Of a DNA stretch of 58,702 nucleotides, positions 8,251 through 17,895 are shown piece by piece. The stretch is from an uncultured Lachnospiraceae bacterium. Its GTDB lineage: Bacteria > Bacillota > Clostridia > Lachnospirales > Lachnospiraceae. The first letter of the stretch is position 1. Each line of letters begins with the position of its first letter. The stretch is taken from positions 1 through 58,702 of the forward strand of contig CACZJD010000004.1 of the NCBI GenBank assembly GCA_902781325.1, given 5' to 3'. The translations under genes and the position numbers were made by a program. The notes under the pieces were generated by a model, which saw nothing but the letters and a program-made list of their open reading frames with translations, was not told where the DNA came from and made no database searches.

Positions 8251-9615
8251 ATGTATCGTCTCACATCCAAACTGATCATTTACAGGGGAATCGGCGAGGA
8301 CAGCATCCTGCGCAGCCTCGCGGAGATCTGCCGCCGCTTCGATGAAGGTGATTATGACCGGGAGATCATGATCGAAGAGATCTACGAGCAGGTCCACAGC
8401 CTGCTGGACCTCGCCACAACATATGGATTTAACAGGAATCTGTGGCACAACTATCTCGCGTATCTGATCGCCACGACAGAGACTCCCTTTACTCTGGTGT
8501 CGGAGAAAGTGGGTGCTAACAAGGGAAGTGTCAATGCCTTTGCCCTCAATGACTTCAGGATCTTCAGGGAACTGTTCAACTACGACTTTGGCAAAATAGA
8601 GAGCGCCCTGGGGATTAACTGTTTCAGCATCCTCGAGGATTACACGGCAGTGGGGAAACCGGAGAGGGTGTTCAACAGAAGCGTCAGCGAAAAGGTGCAG
8701 GAACTGAGCGCCGCGATCGAATCGGTGGAAGACAGGCGCAGGGAAACTGAGACGGAGAGCAGCTGGCAGCCCGAACAGGAGATGTACGACATCATCACCG
8801 GCTTCTATAAAGAGTACGGAGTCGGAAAATTCGGCCTCAACAAGGCATTTCGCATTAATGATGAAAATAAGGAAAAGGAGTTCCTGATCCCGATCACCGC
8901 GACCAGCGACGTACAGCTCGAGGACCTTGTGGGATATGAACTGCAGAAGGAGAAGCTGATCGCCAATACAGAGGCTTTTGTAGAGGGGCGCATGGCCAAC
9001 AATGTCCTTTTGTACGGAGATGCCGGAACGGGGAAATCCACCAGCATCAAGGCGATCCTGAACCGCTATTACAGCCAGGGACTGCGAATGATCGAGGTCT
9101 ACAAGCACCAGTTCAAGGATCTGCAGCGTATTATCTCGGAGATCAAGAACAGGAATTACCGGTTCATCATCTATATGGACGATCTGTCCTTCGAGGAATT
9201 TGAGACGGAGTACAAGTATCTCAAGGCTGTCATAGAGGGCGGACTCGAGACGAAACCCGAGAACATCCTGATCTACGCGACTTCCAACAGAAGACATCTT
9301 ATCAAAGAGACCTGGGGAGACAGAAACGACAGGTCCGACGACGAGATGCACCGCAGCGATACAGTGCAGGAGAAACTGTCCCTGGTGGCGCGCTTCGGCG
9401 TCACGATCGGCTATTTCAAGCCCTCACATCAGGAGTATCTGCACATTGTCAGTGAACTGGCGAAGCGCTATCCGGAGATCACGCTGTCAGAGCAGGAACT
9501 GGCCCTTCTGGCCAATCAGTGGGAACTGCGCAGCGGCGGCGCGTCGGGAAGGACCGCGCAGCAGTTCATCAACTATCTTGTGGGCAGCGCGCAGCAGCGG
9601 GAAAGAGATTCATAA
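8251..9615 (+). CDS. DUF815 family AAA ATPase
   Basis: The 454-aa protein has an N-terminal helical half (residues 1-210) and a C-terminal AAA module of the DUF815 family. The Walker A motif is GDAGTGKST at about residues 254-262, preceded by NVLLY. The Walker B-like acidic motif is [13 protein letters not shown] sensor-type IYATSNRRH and an arginine-rich [13 protein letters not shown] follow, the latter highly typical of DUF815. The protein is soluble. No physiological role is established in the literature I know. The start has AGGAGAATAAACC in front, and its own bidirectional terminator follows, so the gene is a single unit. Confidence 0.92.
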   Translation: MYRLTSKLIIYRGIGEDSILRSLAEICRRFDEGDYDREIMIEEIYEQVHSLLDLATTYGFNRNLWHNYLAYLIATTETPFTLVSEKVGANKGSVNAFALNDFRIFRELFNYDFGKIESALGINCFSILEDYTAVGKPERVFNRSVSEKVQELSAAIESVEDRRRETETESSWQPEQEMYDIITGFYKEYGVGKFGLNKAFRINDENKEKEFLIPITATSDVQLEDLVGYELQKEKLIANTEAFVEGRMANNVLLYGDAGTGKSTSIKAILNRYYSQGLRMIEVYKHQFKDLQRIISEIKNRNYRFIIYMDDLSFEEFETEYKYLKAVIEGGLETKPENILIYATSNRRHLIKETWGDRNDRSDDEMHRSDTVQEKLSLVARFGVTIGYFKPSHQEYLHIVSELAKRYPEITLSEQELALLANQWELRSGGASGRTAQQFINYLVGSAQQRERDS

Positions 9616-9627
9616 GAGCAGAACAGT

Positions 9628-9655
9628 AAAAGGGAGCCGTTCGGCTCCCTTTTTA
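9628..9655. terminator. Bidirectional intrinsic terminator
   Basis: A short-loop hairpin (agggagccg pairing with cggctccct) has A residues on the left and five T residues on the right. It separates the convergent DUF815 gene and secreted-protein gene. Confidence 0.8.
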
Positions 9656-9682
9656 TGCTTTAACTATTAATGAGGAACTTCC

Positions 9683-11347
9683 TCAGCCGGCGAACATTGT
9701 GCCGTCAAAGGCCTGATCGAGCCGGAGCCCGTTTACTTTCTGCGGCCATTCCTCTGTGACGATGAAGCGGTAAACGATGCCGTCGACTGTTTTGACATCA
9801 ACCGCATCCTTGCCGTTTGTCCGGTAGAGACTGCATTTGCTGCCCTTGGGAAGGACCGCGTTCTGCGTCGTGACCTCGCCTGTAGCCGGATCTACGATAT
9901 CGGCGGGAAGATCGGTGAGGCTGGTCAGTTCAAGATCGGAGTCGATCAGGTACTGAGAAGACAAAAGAACGGGCATTCCGTCTTCGCCGACCTTGTAGCG
10001 CGCGGTGGCGGAATAGGTGCTCATCAGATCCATGTGAGTGTCGAGACAGAAGGAATCCGGCGAGGAGATGAACTGTTCGTCCATATACCACAGGTCGGGG
10101 TCGCTGACGTCGCGCCGGAAACGCGCGGAGAATCCGGTCCCGTTGAGTTCTCCCAAAAAGACGGGCGCTTCCCCGCTCAGGTCGAATATGCAGGTGATGC
10201 GGTAGTCGTTGTCGGTGATAGTCTGCACATAGAGATAACTCTTCCCGGCGTCGGTGTGGACCAGGACACCGCGGGCATTAAAGAAATAGGTCTCGTGCAG
10301 GCATTCCTTGTCTCCCACAGCGACTCTGAGCGCTGTATAGGAGCCGACTTCGCCGCTGTCATCGGGACGGGCGTTCAGACTCACCTTCTCGGAAACACCG
10401 TCTCCGTTCAGATCCACCATCAGAGGATAAACTGTGTCGACCGGGAGTGTATAGGCACCCTTATGAGACTTATAAGCGTCAGTAAAGAGGCCGGGATATT
10501 TCTCGAAGGAAATCTCGGCTTCGACAGCGCCTTCTTCCTCGGTGCTGATCGCGCCGGGATCAAAGCGGAAGATCACGCCGCTGTCGCTGATGACCCAGGA
10601 AGGGAAGAAATTTACGGACGCGAGGGCTTCGGAGATGGATTCCTCGCGGTCGCCTGCGGAATCGCCGGTGCTGAGAAAACGGAGGTTCTCGTTTATTGCG
10701 GCGACCAGCGCCTTTTTGTCATTAAGATCTTTGATGACATCTTCGAGAGAAACCGTTTTGCCGGTGGCAGTATCGAGAGTGACTCCGCGGAAAGTAGTAG
10801 TGCCGCCGGCGGCGCCCGGAAGAAAGCTGTAGCAGGAAGTGAAGAAACTTACCGCCTTGTCATCCTGGCGGACAGGGACGATCCTGCTTTCAAAAGTAGC
10901 TGACGCCTTGTCTTCGTCGGTGATCCCGTTATCAGCGATGTACTGTCTGGATTTATCGGCAAGTTCCTTGAAATCTTCCCTGCAGGAAGCGGTGATCTGC
11001 TTGTTGAACTCAGTGAGACCGCTCATGAGGGCAGGGTACTGCTTCGAGGATTCTTCGGAGAGGAGGGCGGCCTGAAAATAGCCGTCAGCTATGCTCTCAT
11101 AGTTGTCGGATTCGAGCAGATAACACTTGGAGAGAATAAGTTCCGGGGGCATGACGGCAGGGGAAACCGGATCACTTTCGGAAGTGTTTCCCTGCTCCCC
11201 GGATGCGGCTGCTTCCTCTGTCCCGGCTTCTGAGGCAGCATCTGCAGCGTAAACGCTGACGGGAGATGCCATGGGGCTCAGAAGCGCAGTCAGAAATACA
11301 CTGCTGCACAGAAGAGGATAAATTATTACAGATTTGCGCTTTTTCAT
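9683..11347 (-). CDS. Secreted protein with DUF4163/DUF3298 (RsiV-like) region
   Basis: The 554-aa product starts with MKKRKSVIIYPLL, a hydrophobic core and a likely signal peptidase site near SVYAADA. The start at 11347 was chosen because AAAGGAGG precedes it; an in-frame ATG 13 codons earlier has no such site. Residues around 60-260 resemble the DUF4163-DUF3298 pair of RsiV and PdaC. They include a section of conflicting secondary elements, SFFTSCYSFLPGAAGG, then TFRGVTLDTATGKTVSLEDVI. The C-terminal half has repeated short strands and an acidic VDLNGDGVSEKVSL, which looks like an EF-hand-type calcium loop. The part after the signal sequence is Glu/Ala/Ser-rich and probably disordered. Function is unknown. 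A role in cell-wall sensing or binding is only a guess from the RsiV relation. Confidence 0.75.
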   Translation of the reverse strand: MKKRKSVIIYPLLCSSVFLTALLSPMASPVSVYAADAASEAGTEEAAASGEQGNTSESDPVSPAVMPPELILSKCYLLESDNYESIADGYFQAALLSEESSKQYPALMSGLTEFNKQITASCREDFKELADKSRQYIADNGITDEDKASATFESRIVPVRQDDKAVSFFTSCYSFLPGAAGGTTTFRGVTLDTATGKTVSLEDVIKDLNDKKALVAAINENLRFLSTGDSAGDREESISEALASVNFFPSWVISDSGVIFRFDPGAISTEEEGAVEAEISFEKYPGLFTDAYKSHKGAYTLPVDTVYPLMVDLNGDGVSEKVSLNARPDDSGEVGSYTALRVAVGDKECLHETYFFNARGVLVHTDAGKSYLYVQTITDNDYRITCIFDLSGEAPVFLGELNGTGFSARFRRDVSDPDLWYMDEQFISSPDSFCLDTHMDLMSTYSATARYKVGEDGMPVLLSSQYLIDSDLELTSLTDLPADIVDPATGEVTTQNAVLPKGSKCSLYRTNGKDAVDVKTVDGIVYRFIVTEEWPQKVNGLRLDQAFDGTMFAG

Positions 11348-11457
11348 AACTCCTCCTTTATACGGATAGGTATATCCTGCTATCATAGTATCACATATCA
11401 GCGCAAAGCGTCAGAGTAATCTTTGGCAGGAAGAGCGGACGTGTGAAGACCAGACCA

Positions 11458-11486
11458 TACACAGGTGCGGTTTTTCCATGTATAAT
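11458..11486 (+). promoter_or_regulatory. Candidate promoter for cysE
   Basis: TACACA and TATAAT are separated by 17 bp. The TATAAT is perfect. Its position shows that the ATG codons at 11443 and 11485 lie upstream of or within the promoter and cannot be the cysE start. Confidence 0.55.
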
Positions 11487-11556
11487 GGAAAGAAATAATG
11501 ATATGATAAAAAATATCCCGGCGGTGTTTCTTCGGCCGGCGGGGGGCGCGAAAGGA

Positions 11557-12534
11557 ATGGACGGACAGATGTCAAATGAAAAGTTGATCAACGAGAGGAT
11601 CAGGAGGATCACTGACAGCATCCTTGAGGATTACAAGAACGGAAGAGACATTGACAAGATGGATGTTTTCAGCCAGCCCGACAGCGACGCGGTGACAGAC
11701 ATCGTCAACAAACTTCTGAACATCCTTTTCCCCGGCTACTACAGGGAAAAGAATTACAGAAGCTACAACGACAACAGCAGGATCAGCATACTGATCGAGG
11801 ACGTAGTCTATAACCTCACCAAGCAGATCGCGATCGCGCTCCGTTTCAGGGAGGAGTACGCGCAGTCGGAGGAGTCAGAGATCAGGGATATGTCCGAAGA
11901 GATCGCCATTTCCTTTATAAGCCGGATCCCTGCCATCAGGGAACTGGTGGATACCGATATGGAAGCTTTCTACCAGGGCGATCCCGCAGCCTACAATAAG
12001 GAAGAGATCGTGCTCTGCTATCCCGGGCTGCTGGCCAGTACTGTGAACAGACTGGCCCACGAGCTGTTTCTTCTGAAGGTGCCGCTGATCCCCCGGATGA
12101 TGACGGAGTACGCGCACTCCCGCACCGGCATTGACATCCATCCGGGCGCGACGATCGGCAGATATTTTTTCATGGATCACGGAACCGGCATCGTTGTGGG
12201 CGAGACATCCGTCATCGGAGAACATGTCAAAATATACCAGGGAGTCACGATCGGCGCGCTCTCCACAAAGGGAGGGCAGAGCCTGCGCGGCGCGAAAAGA
12301 CACCCCACGATCGAGGATGACGTCACGATCTACGCCGGCGCGTCCATACTGGGGGGCGAGACGGTGATCGGCAAAGGTTCGGTCATCGGATCAAACGTAT
12401 TCATCACGAGCAGCGTCAAGCCCGGCACCAGAATGAGTGTCAAGACCCAGGAACTGGTGATCAGACACAGGGAAGAGATCGAGGGACCCAGGGAGACCAA
12501 GCCGGAGGGCACAAAGCCCGAGAACTGGTATTGA
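11557..12534 (+). CDS. cysE: Serine O-acetyltransferase
   Basis: This enzyme makes O-acetyl-L-serine from serine and acetyl-CoA, the first step of cysteine synthesis. The C-terminal half is a left-handed beta-helix of hexapeptide repeats. It begins at GIDIHPGATIG, carries the catalytic histidine in FMDHGTGIVVGE, and continues through IYQGVTIGALS and ILGGETVIGKGSVIGSNVF. The N-terminal about 170 residues are helical and longer than in the short Bacillus enzyme, like the longer form seen in anaerobes. The start is uncertain. The ATG at 11557 has AAAGGA immediately before it, and the ATG at 11569 (MSNEKLINERI) has that site at a longer distance. The next genes, galT and larE, may be co-transcribed. 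Confidence 0.92.
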   Translation: MDGQMSNEKLINERIRRITDSILEDYKNGRDIDKMDVFSQPDSDAVTDIVNKLLNILFPGYYREKNYRSYNDNSRISILIEDVVYNLTKQIAIALRFREEYAQSEESEIRDMSEEIAISFISRIPAIRELVDTDMEAFYQGDPAAYNKEEIVLCYPGLLASTVNRLAHELFLLKVPLIPRMMTEYAHSRTGIDIHPGATIGRYFFMDHGTGIVVGETSVIGEHVKIYQGVTIGALSTKGGQSLRGAKRHPTIEDDVTIYAGASILGGETVIGKGSVIGSNVFITSSVKPGTRMSVKTQELVIRHREEIEGPRETKPEGTKPENWY

Positions 12535-12535
12535 A

Positions 12536-12549
12536 CCGCCTGAAGGCGG
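12536..12549 (+). terminator. Weak hairpin between cysE and galT
   Basis: A 5-bp GC-only stem (ccgcc, tgaa loop, ggcgg) lies directly after the cysE stop codon, with a short TTTT seven nt later. It may be a weak terminator or an mRNA-end stabiliser. Confidence 0.3.
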
Positions 12550-12603
12550 CACTGTTTTGATGCGGGAGCGGTTTCCGGCAGAGATAATTCAGGAGGGAAG
12601 AAG

Positions 12604-14142
12604 ATGGAGAAGATTTACGGAGCGGTAAGAGATCTGACTGCATATGCGCTCGCGACAGAACTGATTGCTGAGGAAGATGTGATCTATACAGTCAATTCTC
12701 TCATAGGCGCGCTCGGGATCGACGATTATCCCGGGGACAGGGAGGAGATCATCGGGGAGGCAGCGGCCCTCGACAGGAATAAGATCGCGGACGGAACACT
12801 TCTGGAAGGAATTCTGGCGGTGATCCTTGATCATGCGTCCGGTAAAGGGATGACAGACGGCGCGTCCGTGGTCATGAGAGATCTCTTCGATACGAAGATC
12901 ATGGGCATTCTGACCCCCAGACCGAGTGAAGTGATCGCGAAGTTCCGCGGTATTTACAAGGACGATCCGGTCAAAGCGACTGACTGGTACTACGACTTCT
13001 CCCGCAATACGGATTATATTAGAAGATACAGGATCTCCAAAGACAGAAGGTGGAAGGCGCAGACAGAGTACGGAGAACTCGACATCACCATCAACCTTTC
13101 CAAGCCTGAGAAAGATCCCAAGGCGATCGCCGCGGCCAGAAACGCCGCGCAGAGCAGTTATCCCAAGTGCCAGCTGTGCATTGAGAACGAGGGATATTAC
13201 GGCAGAGTGAATCATCCGGCCAGAGAGAATCACCGGATTATTCCGATCACCATCCAGGGAAATCCCTGGGGATTCCAGTATTCCCCTTATGTCTACTACA
13301 ACGAGCACTGCATCGTGTTCAACTCCCGCCACATTCCCATGGCGATCAACCACGATACATTCTGCAAGCTTTTTGACTTTATTAAGGCATTCCCGCACTA
13401 CTTCCTGGGATCCAACGCGGACCTGCCCATCGTGGGAGGGTCGATCCTGAGCCATGATCACTTCCAGGGCGGCCATTATGACTTCGCTATGGCGAATGCG
13501 CCCGTGGAGCGCTCCTTCACGGTTAAGGGATTTGAGGACATCTCCAGCGGGATCGTGAAGTGGCCGATGTCCTGCATCCGCCTCTCCGGTCCGGATACGG
13601 ACCGCATCATCGCACTCGCCGACCATATCCTGGAAGCATGGCGCGGATATACGGATGAGGACGCTTTCATCTATGCGTTTACAGAGGAAACGCCGCACAA
13701 CACGATCACCCCGATCGCGCGCAAGCGCGGCGGACTCTTCGAAATGGATCTTGTCCTGCGCAACAACATTACTACGGACGAGAATCCGCTGGGCGTCTAT
13801 CACCCTCACGCGGAACTTCATCATATCAAAAAAGAGAATATCGGGCTGATCGAAGTCATGGGCATGGCGATTCTTCCCGCGAGACTCCTCGGCGAAATGG
13901 CAGACCTGAAGAAGGCGATCCTGGAAGGGGAAGATTTCCGGAAAAATCCCGTACTGGAAAAACACGCGGACTGGGCGGAAGAATTCATGAGCCGCTATGA
14001 GAAGATCGACGAGAGCAATATCGACGTGATCATACAGAAGGAGATCGGAGATGTGTTCCGCCGCGTCCTCGAAGATGCCGGCGTGTACAAGAGAACCCCC
14101 GAGGGTCAGAAAGCTTTCGACCGGTTTGTGGAGAGTTTATGA
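12604..14142 (+). CDS. galT: UDP-glucose--hexose-1-phosphate uridylyltransferase (GalT, type II)
   Basis: This is the second enzyme of the Leloir pathway; it swaps UMP between UDP-glucose and galactose-1-phosphate. The 512-aa length and the long N-terminal section fit the Firmicutes-type GalT family, not the 350-aa E. coli type. Visible features are CQLCIENEGYYGR, NEHCIVFNSRHIPM and the HIT-like catalytic region GGSILSHDHFQGGHYDF with its H-D-H-F-Q core. The start follows AGGAGGGAAGAAG. Neither galK nor galE is nearby. The stop codon overlaps the larE start (ATGA), so the two are translationally coupled. Confidence 0.94.
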   Translation: MEKIYGAVRDLTAYALATELIAEEDVIYTVNSLIGALGIDDYPGDREEIIGEAAALDRNKIADGTLLEGILAVILDHASGKGMTDGASVVMRDLFDTKIMGILTPRPSEVIAKFRGIYKDDPVKATDWYYDFSRNTDYIRRYRISKDRRWKAQTEYGELDITINLSKPEKDPKAIAAARNAAQSSYPKCQLCIENEGYYGRVNHPARENHRIIPITIQGNPWGFQYSPYVYYNEHCIVFNSRHIPMAINHDTFCKLFDFIKAFPHYFLGSNADLPIVGGSILSHDHFQGGHYDFAMANAPVERSFTVKGFEDISSGIVKWPMSCIRLSGPDTDRIIALADHILEAWRGYTDEDAFIYAFTEETPHNTITPIARKRGGLFEMDLVLRNNITTDENPLGVYHPHAELHHIKKENIGLIEVMGMAILPARLLGEMADLKKAILEGEDFRKNPVLEKHADWAEEFMSRYEKIDESNIDVIIQKEIGDVFRRVLEDAGVYKRTPEGQKAFDRFVESL

Positions 14143-14957
14143 GAAAAGAACTGAGCGATAAATACTCGAATCTATGTGCCTCGCTGCGCGGGGAGAGAAA
14201 ACTTGCTGTGGCTTTTTCGGCAGGTGTCGATTCGACGCTCCTGCTCCGGGCGGCAGTGAACGCGCTCGGAAATGAGAATGTGCTCGCGGTCACGGCGCTG
14301 TCCGCGTCCTTCCCGGAGAGGGAGGCCGCTGAAGCGGACGAATTTACGCGGAAGATCGGTGTGCGCAGGATCACAGTCGGGGTGGATCAGCTTTCCATTC
14401 CGGGCTTTCGGGAGAATCCCGCGGACAGATGCTATCTCTGCAAAAAAGTGTTGTTTACGCGGATGATGGAAGCAGCGCGGGAGCAGGGATTTGCGGTTAT
14501 GGCTGAGGGGTCGAATGTAGATGACCTGTCTGACTACCGGCCGGGCCTTAAAGCGATAAAAGAACTTGGCGTATTGAGCCCTCTGAGAGAAGCGGGACTT
14601 ACCAAGGCGGAGATCAGGGAACTCTCTTCAGAACTGGGACTGCCCACCTGGAATAAGCCTTCCTTTGCATGCCTTGCCACGAGATTTGTGTATGGGGAGA
14701 TTATTTCAGATGAAAAGCTCAGGAGGGTGGAACTGGGAGAGAGGCTCCTGCAGGATCTCGGATTTAAGCAGTTCAGAGTGAGGATCCACGGAGAAAAGGG
14801 GCGTCTTGCCAGGATCGAAGTACTGCCGGGGGATTTTGAGAAGCTTTTGAACAGAAGGCTGGAGATCGCCGCGGAATTTCGAAAGGCCGGATTTGACTAT
14901 GTGGCGATGGACCTGGAAGGGTACAGGACCGGAAGTATGAATGAAGTGCTCAGTTGA
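14139..14957 (+). CDS. larE: ATP-dependent sulfur transferase LarE (PP-loop)
   Basis: LarE inserts sulfur into the pyridinium precursor of the nickel-pincer nucleotide cofactor, which was first found in lactate racemase. The 272-aa protein carries the PP-loop SAGVDS at residues 27-32 for ATP activation. It has three cysteines in suggestive places: C98 and C101 in DRCYLC, and C178 in FACLATR. C178 fits the position of the sacrificial cysteine of Lactiplantibacillus LarE. A CxxC plus this third cysteine is the arrangement reported for LarE forms that hold an iron-sulfur cluster. No larA, larB or larC is in the window. The gene overlaps galT by 4 nt and is followed by a strong terminator. Confidence 0.88.
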   Translation: MRKELSDKYSNLCASLRGERKLAVAFSAGVDSTLLLRAAVNALGNENVLAVTALSASFPEREAAEADEFTRKIGVRRITVGVDQLSIPGFRENPADRCYLCKKVLFTRMMEAAREQGFAVMAEGSNVDDLSDYRPGLKAIKELGVLSPLREAGLTKAEIRELSSELGLPTWNKPSFACLATRFVYGEIISDEKLRRVELGERLLQDLGFKQFRVRIHGEKGRLARIEVLPGDFEKLLNRRLEIAAEFRKAGFDYVAMDLEGYRTGSMNEVLS

Positions 14958-14964
14958 AGCGTAA

Positions 14965-14996
14965 AGCCGCTGCCGTCATCAGGCAGCGGCTTTTTT
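14965..14996. terminator. Intrinsic terminator after larE, possibly serving both strands
   Basis: A 10-bp stem (agccgctgcc pairing with ggcagcggct, 7-nt loop) is followed by six T on the plus strand. On the minus strand, after rqcH, the T-run is short, so that use is less certain. Confidence 0.8.
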
Positions 14997-15006
14997 ACAT
15001 GCTGTT

Positions 15007-16839
15007 TTAATCTGAGACTTCCTGAAGGCCGGAGATATCGGCTCTCGCGAGAATGGAATAGTTGGTGTAGTAGACTACAAATCCCGGTTTGGCTCCGCCG
15101 GGCTTTTTTACATTGCGGCGGAGGAGGTAATCGATTTCGACCTTTCCCTGCCGGCGGCCGGCGGAGTACCAGGCAGCCAGGGAGGCAGCTTCCTCGAAAG
15201 CTCTGTCCGGAATATCGTCCATGGAGCGTCCTCCTGAGCGGAGGATCACATGGGATCCGGGTATGTCGTTGGCGTGCATCCAGATGTCGCCGGGCTCCGC
15301 GAAGTGGAAGGTGAGCTGATCGTTCTGAATGTTGTTCTTACCGACATAGATGTCGTAACCGTCGCTGCTGATGTAGTGCAGAGGTTTGCTGACGGGAGTG
15401 CGGGCACGGCCTTTTTTGCCGGACTTGTCGAAGCCGGGGCGCTTTTTGCCTCCGCCTGCGTGCCGCCGGACCAGTCCGCTGTCCTCGAGTTCCTGCCTGA
15501 TCTGGGCGAGATCGCCTTCGCCCGTGGCAAGATCCAAAGAGGTGCGGATACTCTCCAAATGGTCGATCTCCGATTTGACTTCGGTGGTCAGCGCGGTGAG
15601 AGCTTCATAGGTCCGCTTGAGTTTGGTATATCTGTCAAAATATTTCTTCGCGTTCTGGTTCGGCGTCAGTGTGGGATCCAGCGGGATCCGGACCTTTTCA
15701 CCGGTATAGTAGTTGTCTACTTCGCAGGTCTTTACGCCTTCGGGGATCGAATAGGCGTATGCGTTGAGCAGTTCTCCATAGATCCTGTACTTGTCCCGCT
15801 TTTCGGTATCCCGGATCTGCTTGCACTGCAGGTCGTATTTGTGAATGTCGCGCTCCAGGATCGTCTGGACGACATGGCGAAGGTCCGCTGATTTCTGGCG
15901 GATCCTCGTCACCTCGTTCTTCTGGTCATAGAAGGTCTCCAGAAGTTCAGACATGGAATCGAAGCGGACTTCCTCGTAGTTTGAGCCGGAATCAGTGAAG
16001 ACGCGCATTGAAACTGCTGAATAGCCCGCGGGAGCGCCGCGTCGGCCGCCCTCTTCCTTCTTATAATAAATGGAGGGCGCAAAGATCCCTTCTGATACGC
16101 TCTGCATAAGGGCACGGAATTCTTTCCACAGGGAAGTGCGGTCCTCCTCTGTCATCGAGGAAGCACTCCGGTCATTGGTGATCGCCGCTCTGTGGCACAG
16201 TTCTTCAGCCATCTGTGTGGAGAGACCCGTGTAAGCGGAGAGCAGGAGTTTGGCAGGCGGGACCTGCTGACTGCGCATAAGGGCATCGAAGCCTTCCGCG
16301 GTCTCTTCGAGAGGGTTCTTCTTATTTCTGGTGTCCGGGACAAAATAGGGTCTGCCCGGAAGTACTTCTCTGACAGAACTGACCAGTGAAGAGATATGTT
16401 TGATGCTGTCGACGATCTGTTCCTGATCATTAAGAAAGATGATATTGCTGTGCTTGCCCATCAGCTCAATGACGAGTGTGTGTCGGCAGAGATCGCCCAT
16501 TTCGTCGAGGTGTTCGACCTCAAAGCGCAGCACGCGCTCGAGTCCCGGCTGGGTGACTGAGAGGATCCTGCCGTTCTGCAGGTGCTTGCGGAGCAGCATG
16601 CAGAAGGAGGGCGCCTGAAGCGGTGCCTGTCTGTTTTTTGCCGTGAAATAGGCCAGAGGAAGGGAGGCGTCGGCAGAGAGATAGAGCCTGCACTGTCCTC
16701 CTCCCCGCTCGGCGGAAGGCTTTAATGTGAGTACCAGCTCATCGCGGTCCGTCTGCGCTATTTTATATATTCTCGCGCCTGTCAGTCTGTCGGAGAACTC
16801 CTTGCGGAGACAGGCGGTTGTGATGCCGTCAAATGCCAT
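15007..16839 (-). CDS. rqcH: Rqc2 homolog RqcH (NFACT protein)
   Basis: RqcH binds split 50S subunits that still carry a peptidyl-tRNA and adds C-terminal alanine tails, marking stalled products for degradation. The 610-aa protein has the NFACT-N domain (residues 1 to about 220), then helix-hairpin-helix and coiled-coil sections (about 220-440). The NFACT-R domain at the C-terminus is marked by DIWMHANDIPGSHVIL. Older annotations call it a fibronectin-binding protein. At the position where Bacillus RqcH has the Asp-Arg pair, this one appears to have Glu101-Arg102, a conservative change that I aligned by eye only. The start follows AAAGGAAA. It is divergent from the yicC operon. Confidence 0.93.
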   Translation of the reverse strand: MAFDGITTACLRKEFSDRLTGARIYKIAQTDRDELVLTLKPSAERGGGQCRLYLSADASLPLAYFTAKNRQAPLQAPSFCMLLRKHLQNGRILSVTQPGLERVLRFEVEHLDEMGDLCRHTLVIELMGKHSNIIFLNDQEQIVDSIKHISSLVSSVREVLPGRPYFVPDTRNKKNPLEETAEGFDALMRSQQVPPAKLLLSAYTGLSTQMAEELCHRAAITNDRSASSMTEEDRTSLWKEFRALMQSVSEGIFAPSIYYKKEEGGRRGAPAGYSAVSMRVFTDSGSNYEEVRFDSMSELLETFYDQKNEVTRIRQKSADLRHVVQTILERDIHKYDLQCKQIRDTEKRDKYRIYGELLNAYAYSIPEGVKTCEVDNYYTGEKVRIPLDPTLTPNQNAKKYFDRYTKLKRTYEALTALTTEVKSEIDHLESIRTSLDLATGEGDLAQIRQELEDSGLVRRHAGGGKKRPGFDKSGKKGRARTPVSKPLHYISSDGYDIYVGKNNIQNDQLTFHFAEPGDIWMHANDIPGSHVILRSGGRSMDDIPDRAFEEAASLAAWYSAGRRQGKVEIDYLLRRNVKKPGGAKPGFVVYYTNYSILARADISGLQEVSD

Positions 16840-16941
16840 GGAATCAGTTTCCTTTCATCATGTACAAAGTTCAGATCTTCTGATTATATCACAAAGCCCG
16901 AAGCTTGTCCCCCGGCGGCGCCAAAGGTGAGGTGTCCTTGC

Positions 16942-16970
16942 TTTACAAAGGCGTAAAACCGCTGTAAAAT
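16942..16970 (+). promoter_or_regulatory. Promoter of the yicC-remA-gmk operon
   Basis: TTTACA and TAAAAT are separated by exactly 17 bp, and the -10 ends 37 nt before the yicC start codon. Both boxes match five of six consensus bases. Confidence 0.65.
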
Positions 16971-17007
16971 CGGCTATATATGATCTTTAGCATGGAGGAC
17001 TGTAACT

Positions 17008-17886
17008 ATGATCAAGAGTATGACGGGATACGGCAGAGCAGAGTATGCTGATGAAGATCTTAAGATAGCAGTGGAAATAAAGTCAGTGAATAACCGCTAT
17101 CTTGATATCGGGATCAAGATGCCCAGGCAGCTGGGTATGCTGGAATCAGGGATCCGTGCGGAACTCAAGAAGTATATAAGCCGCGGCAAGGTGGATGTCT
17201 ATATCACATATGAAGACCTCAAGGAAGCCAACATGCAGGTCAAGTACAACAGCAAGATCGCCGGGGAATATCTGAAGTATCTCAGGCAGATGGCGCAGGA
17301 GTACGGTCTTGACAACGACATCAGAGTGTCCGCTCTCTCCAAGTTCCCTGACGTCCTGACAATGGAAGAGGAGCCCATGGATCCTGTTCAGCTGTGGGAC
17401 CGTCTGCGGGCCGTAGTTGACGAGGCGGCGGAGAATTTCCTTGCTGCCAGAGTCAGGGAAGGGGAATTCCTCAGTAACGACCTGATCGGCAAACTCGATG
17501 AGATGCAGGGACACGTGGACTTTATCACAGAGCGCTCTCCGCAGATCGTCGCGGCTTACAGGCAGCGCCTCTACGACAAGGTGAAGGAGCTGATCGGGGA
17601 CTCTGTCATCGATGACGGCAGGATCATCCAGGAAGTTACGATCTACGCGGACAAGGTCTGTGTGGATGAGGAACTGGTGCGCCTGCAGAGTCATATAAAA
17701 GCCACGAGGGAAGCGCTGGACGGAAGCGAGGGCGTCGGCCGCAAGCTCGATTTCATCGCGCAGGAGATGAACCGCGAGTCCAACACGATCCTCTCCAAAT
17801 CGGACAACCTGGAGGTATCCGACAGGGCGATCGAACTCAAGACGACTGTGGAGAAGGTCAGAGAGCAGATCCAGAATATAGAGTAA
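17008..17886 (+). CDS. YicC/YloC family endoribonuclease
   Basis: The 292-aa protein begins with MIKSMTGYGRAE, the invariant start of the YicC/YloC family. It ends with the DUF1732 domain, including HIKATREAL, GVGRKLDFIAQEMNRESNTI and KTTVEKVREQIQNIE. Members are hexameric RNA-cleaving proteins, studied in E. coli and Bacillus. The length is standard. The start has GGAGG at 8 nt. RemA and guanylate kinase genes follow closely, the order seen in Bacillus and most Clostridia. Confidence 0.93.
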   Translation: MIKSMTGYGRAEYADEDLKIAVEIKSVNNRYLDIGIKMPRQLGMLESGIRAELKKYISRGKVDVYITYEDLKEANMQVKYNSKIAGEYLKYLRQMAQEYGLDNDIRVSALSKFPDVLTMEEEPMDPVQLWDRLRAVVDEAAENFLAARVREGEFLSNDLIGKLDEMQGHVDFITERSPQIVAAYRQRLYDKVKELIGDSVIDDGRIIQEVTIYADKVCVDEELVRLQSHIKATREALDGSEGVGRKLDFIAQEMNRESNTILSKSDNLEVSDRAIELKTTVEKVREQIQNIE

Positions 17887-17895
17887 GGAAAAGGA

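Noticed and set aside
8122-9351. 409-aa open frame on the minus strand
   Set aside because: It is antisense to the DUF815 ATPase gene; the plus-strand gene has Walker motifs and a ribosome site.
12589-13965. 458-aa open frame on the minus strand
   Set aside because: It is antisense to galT and has no family resemblance.
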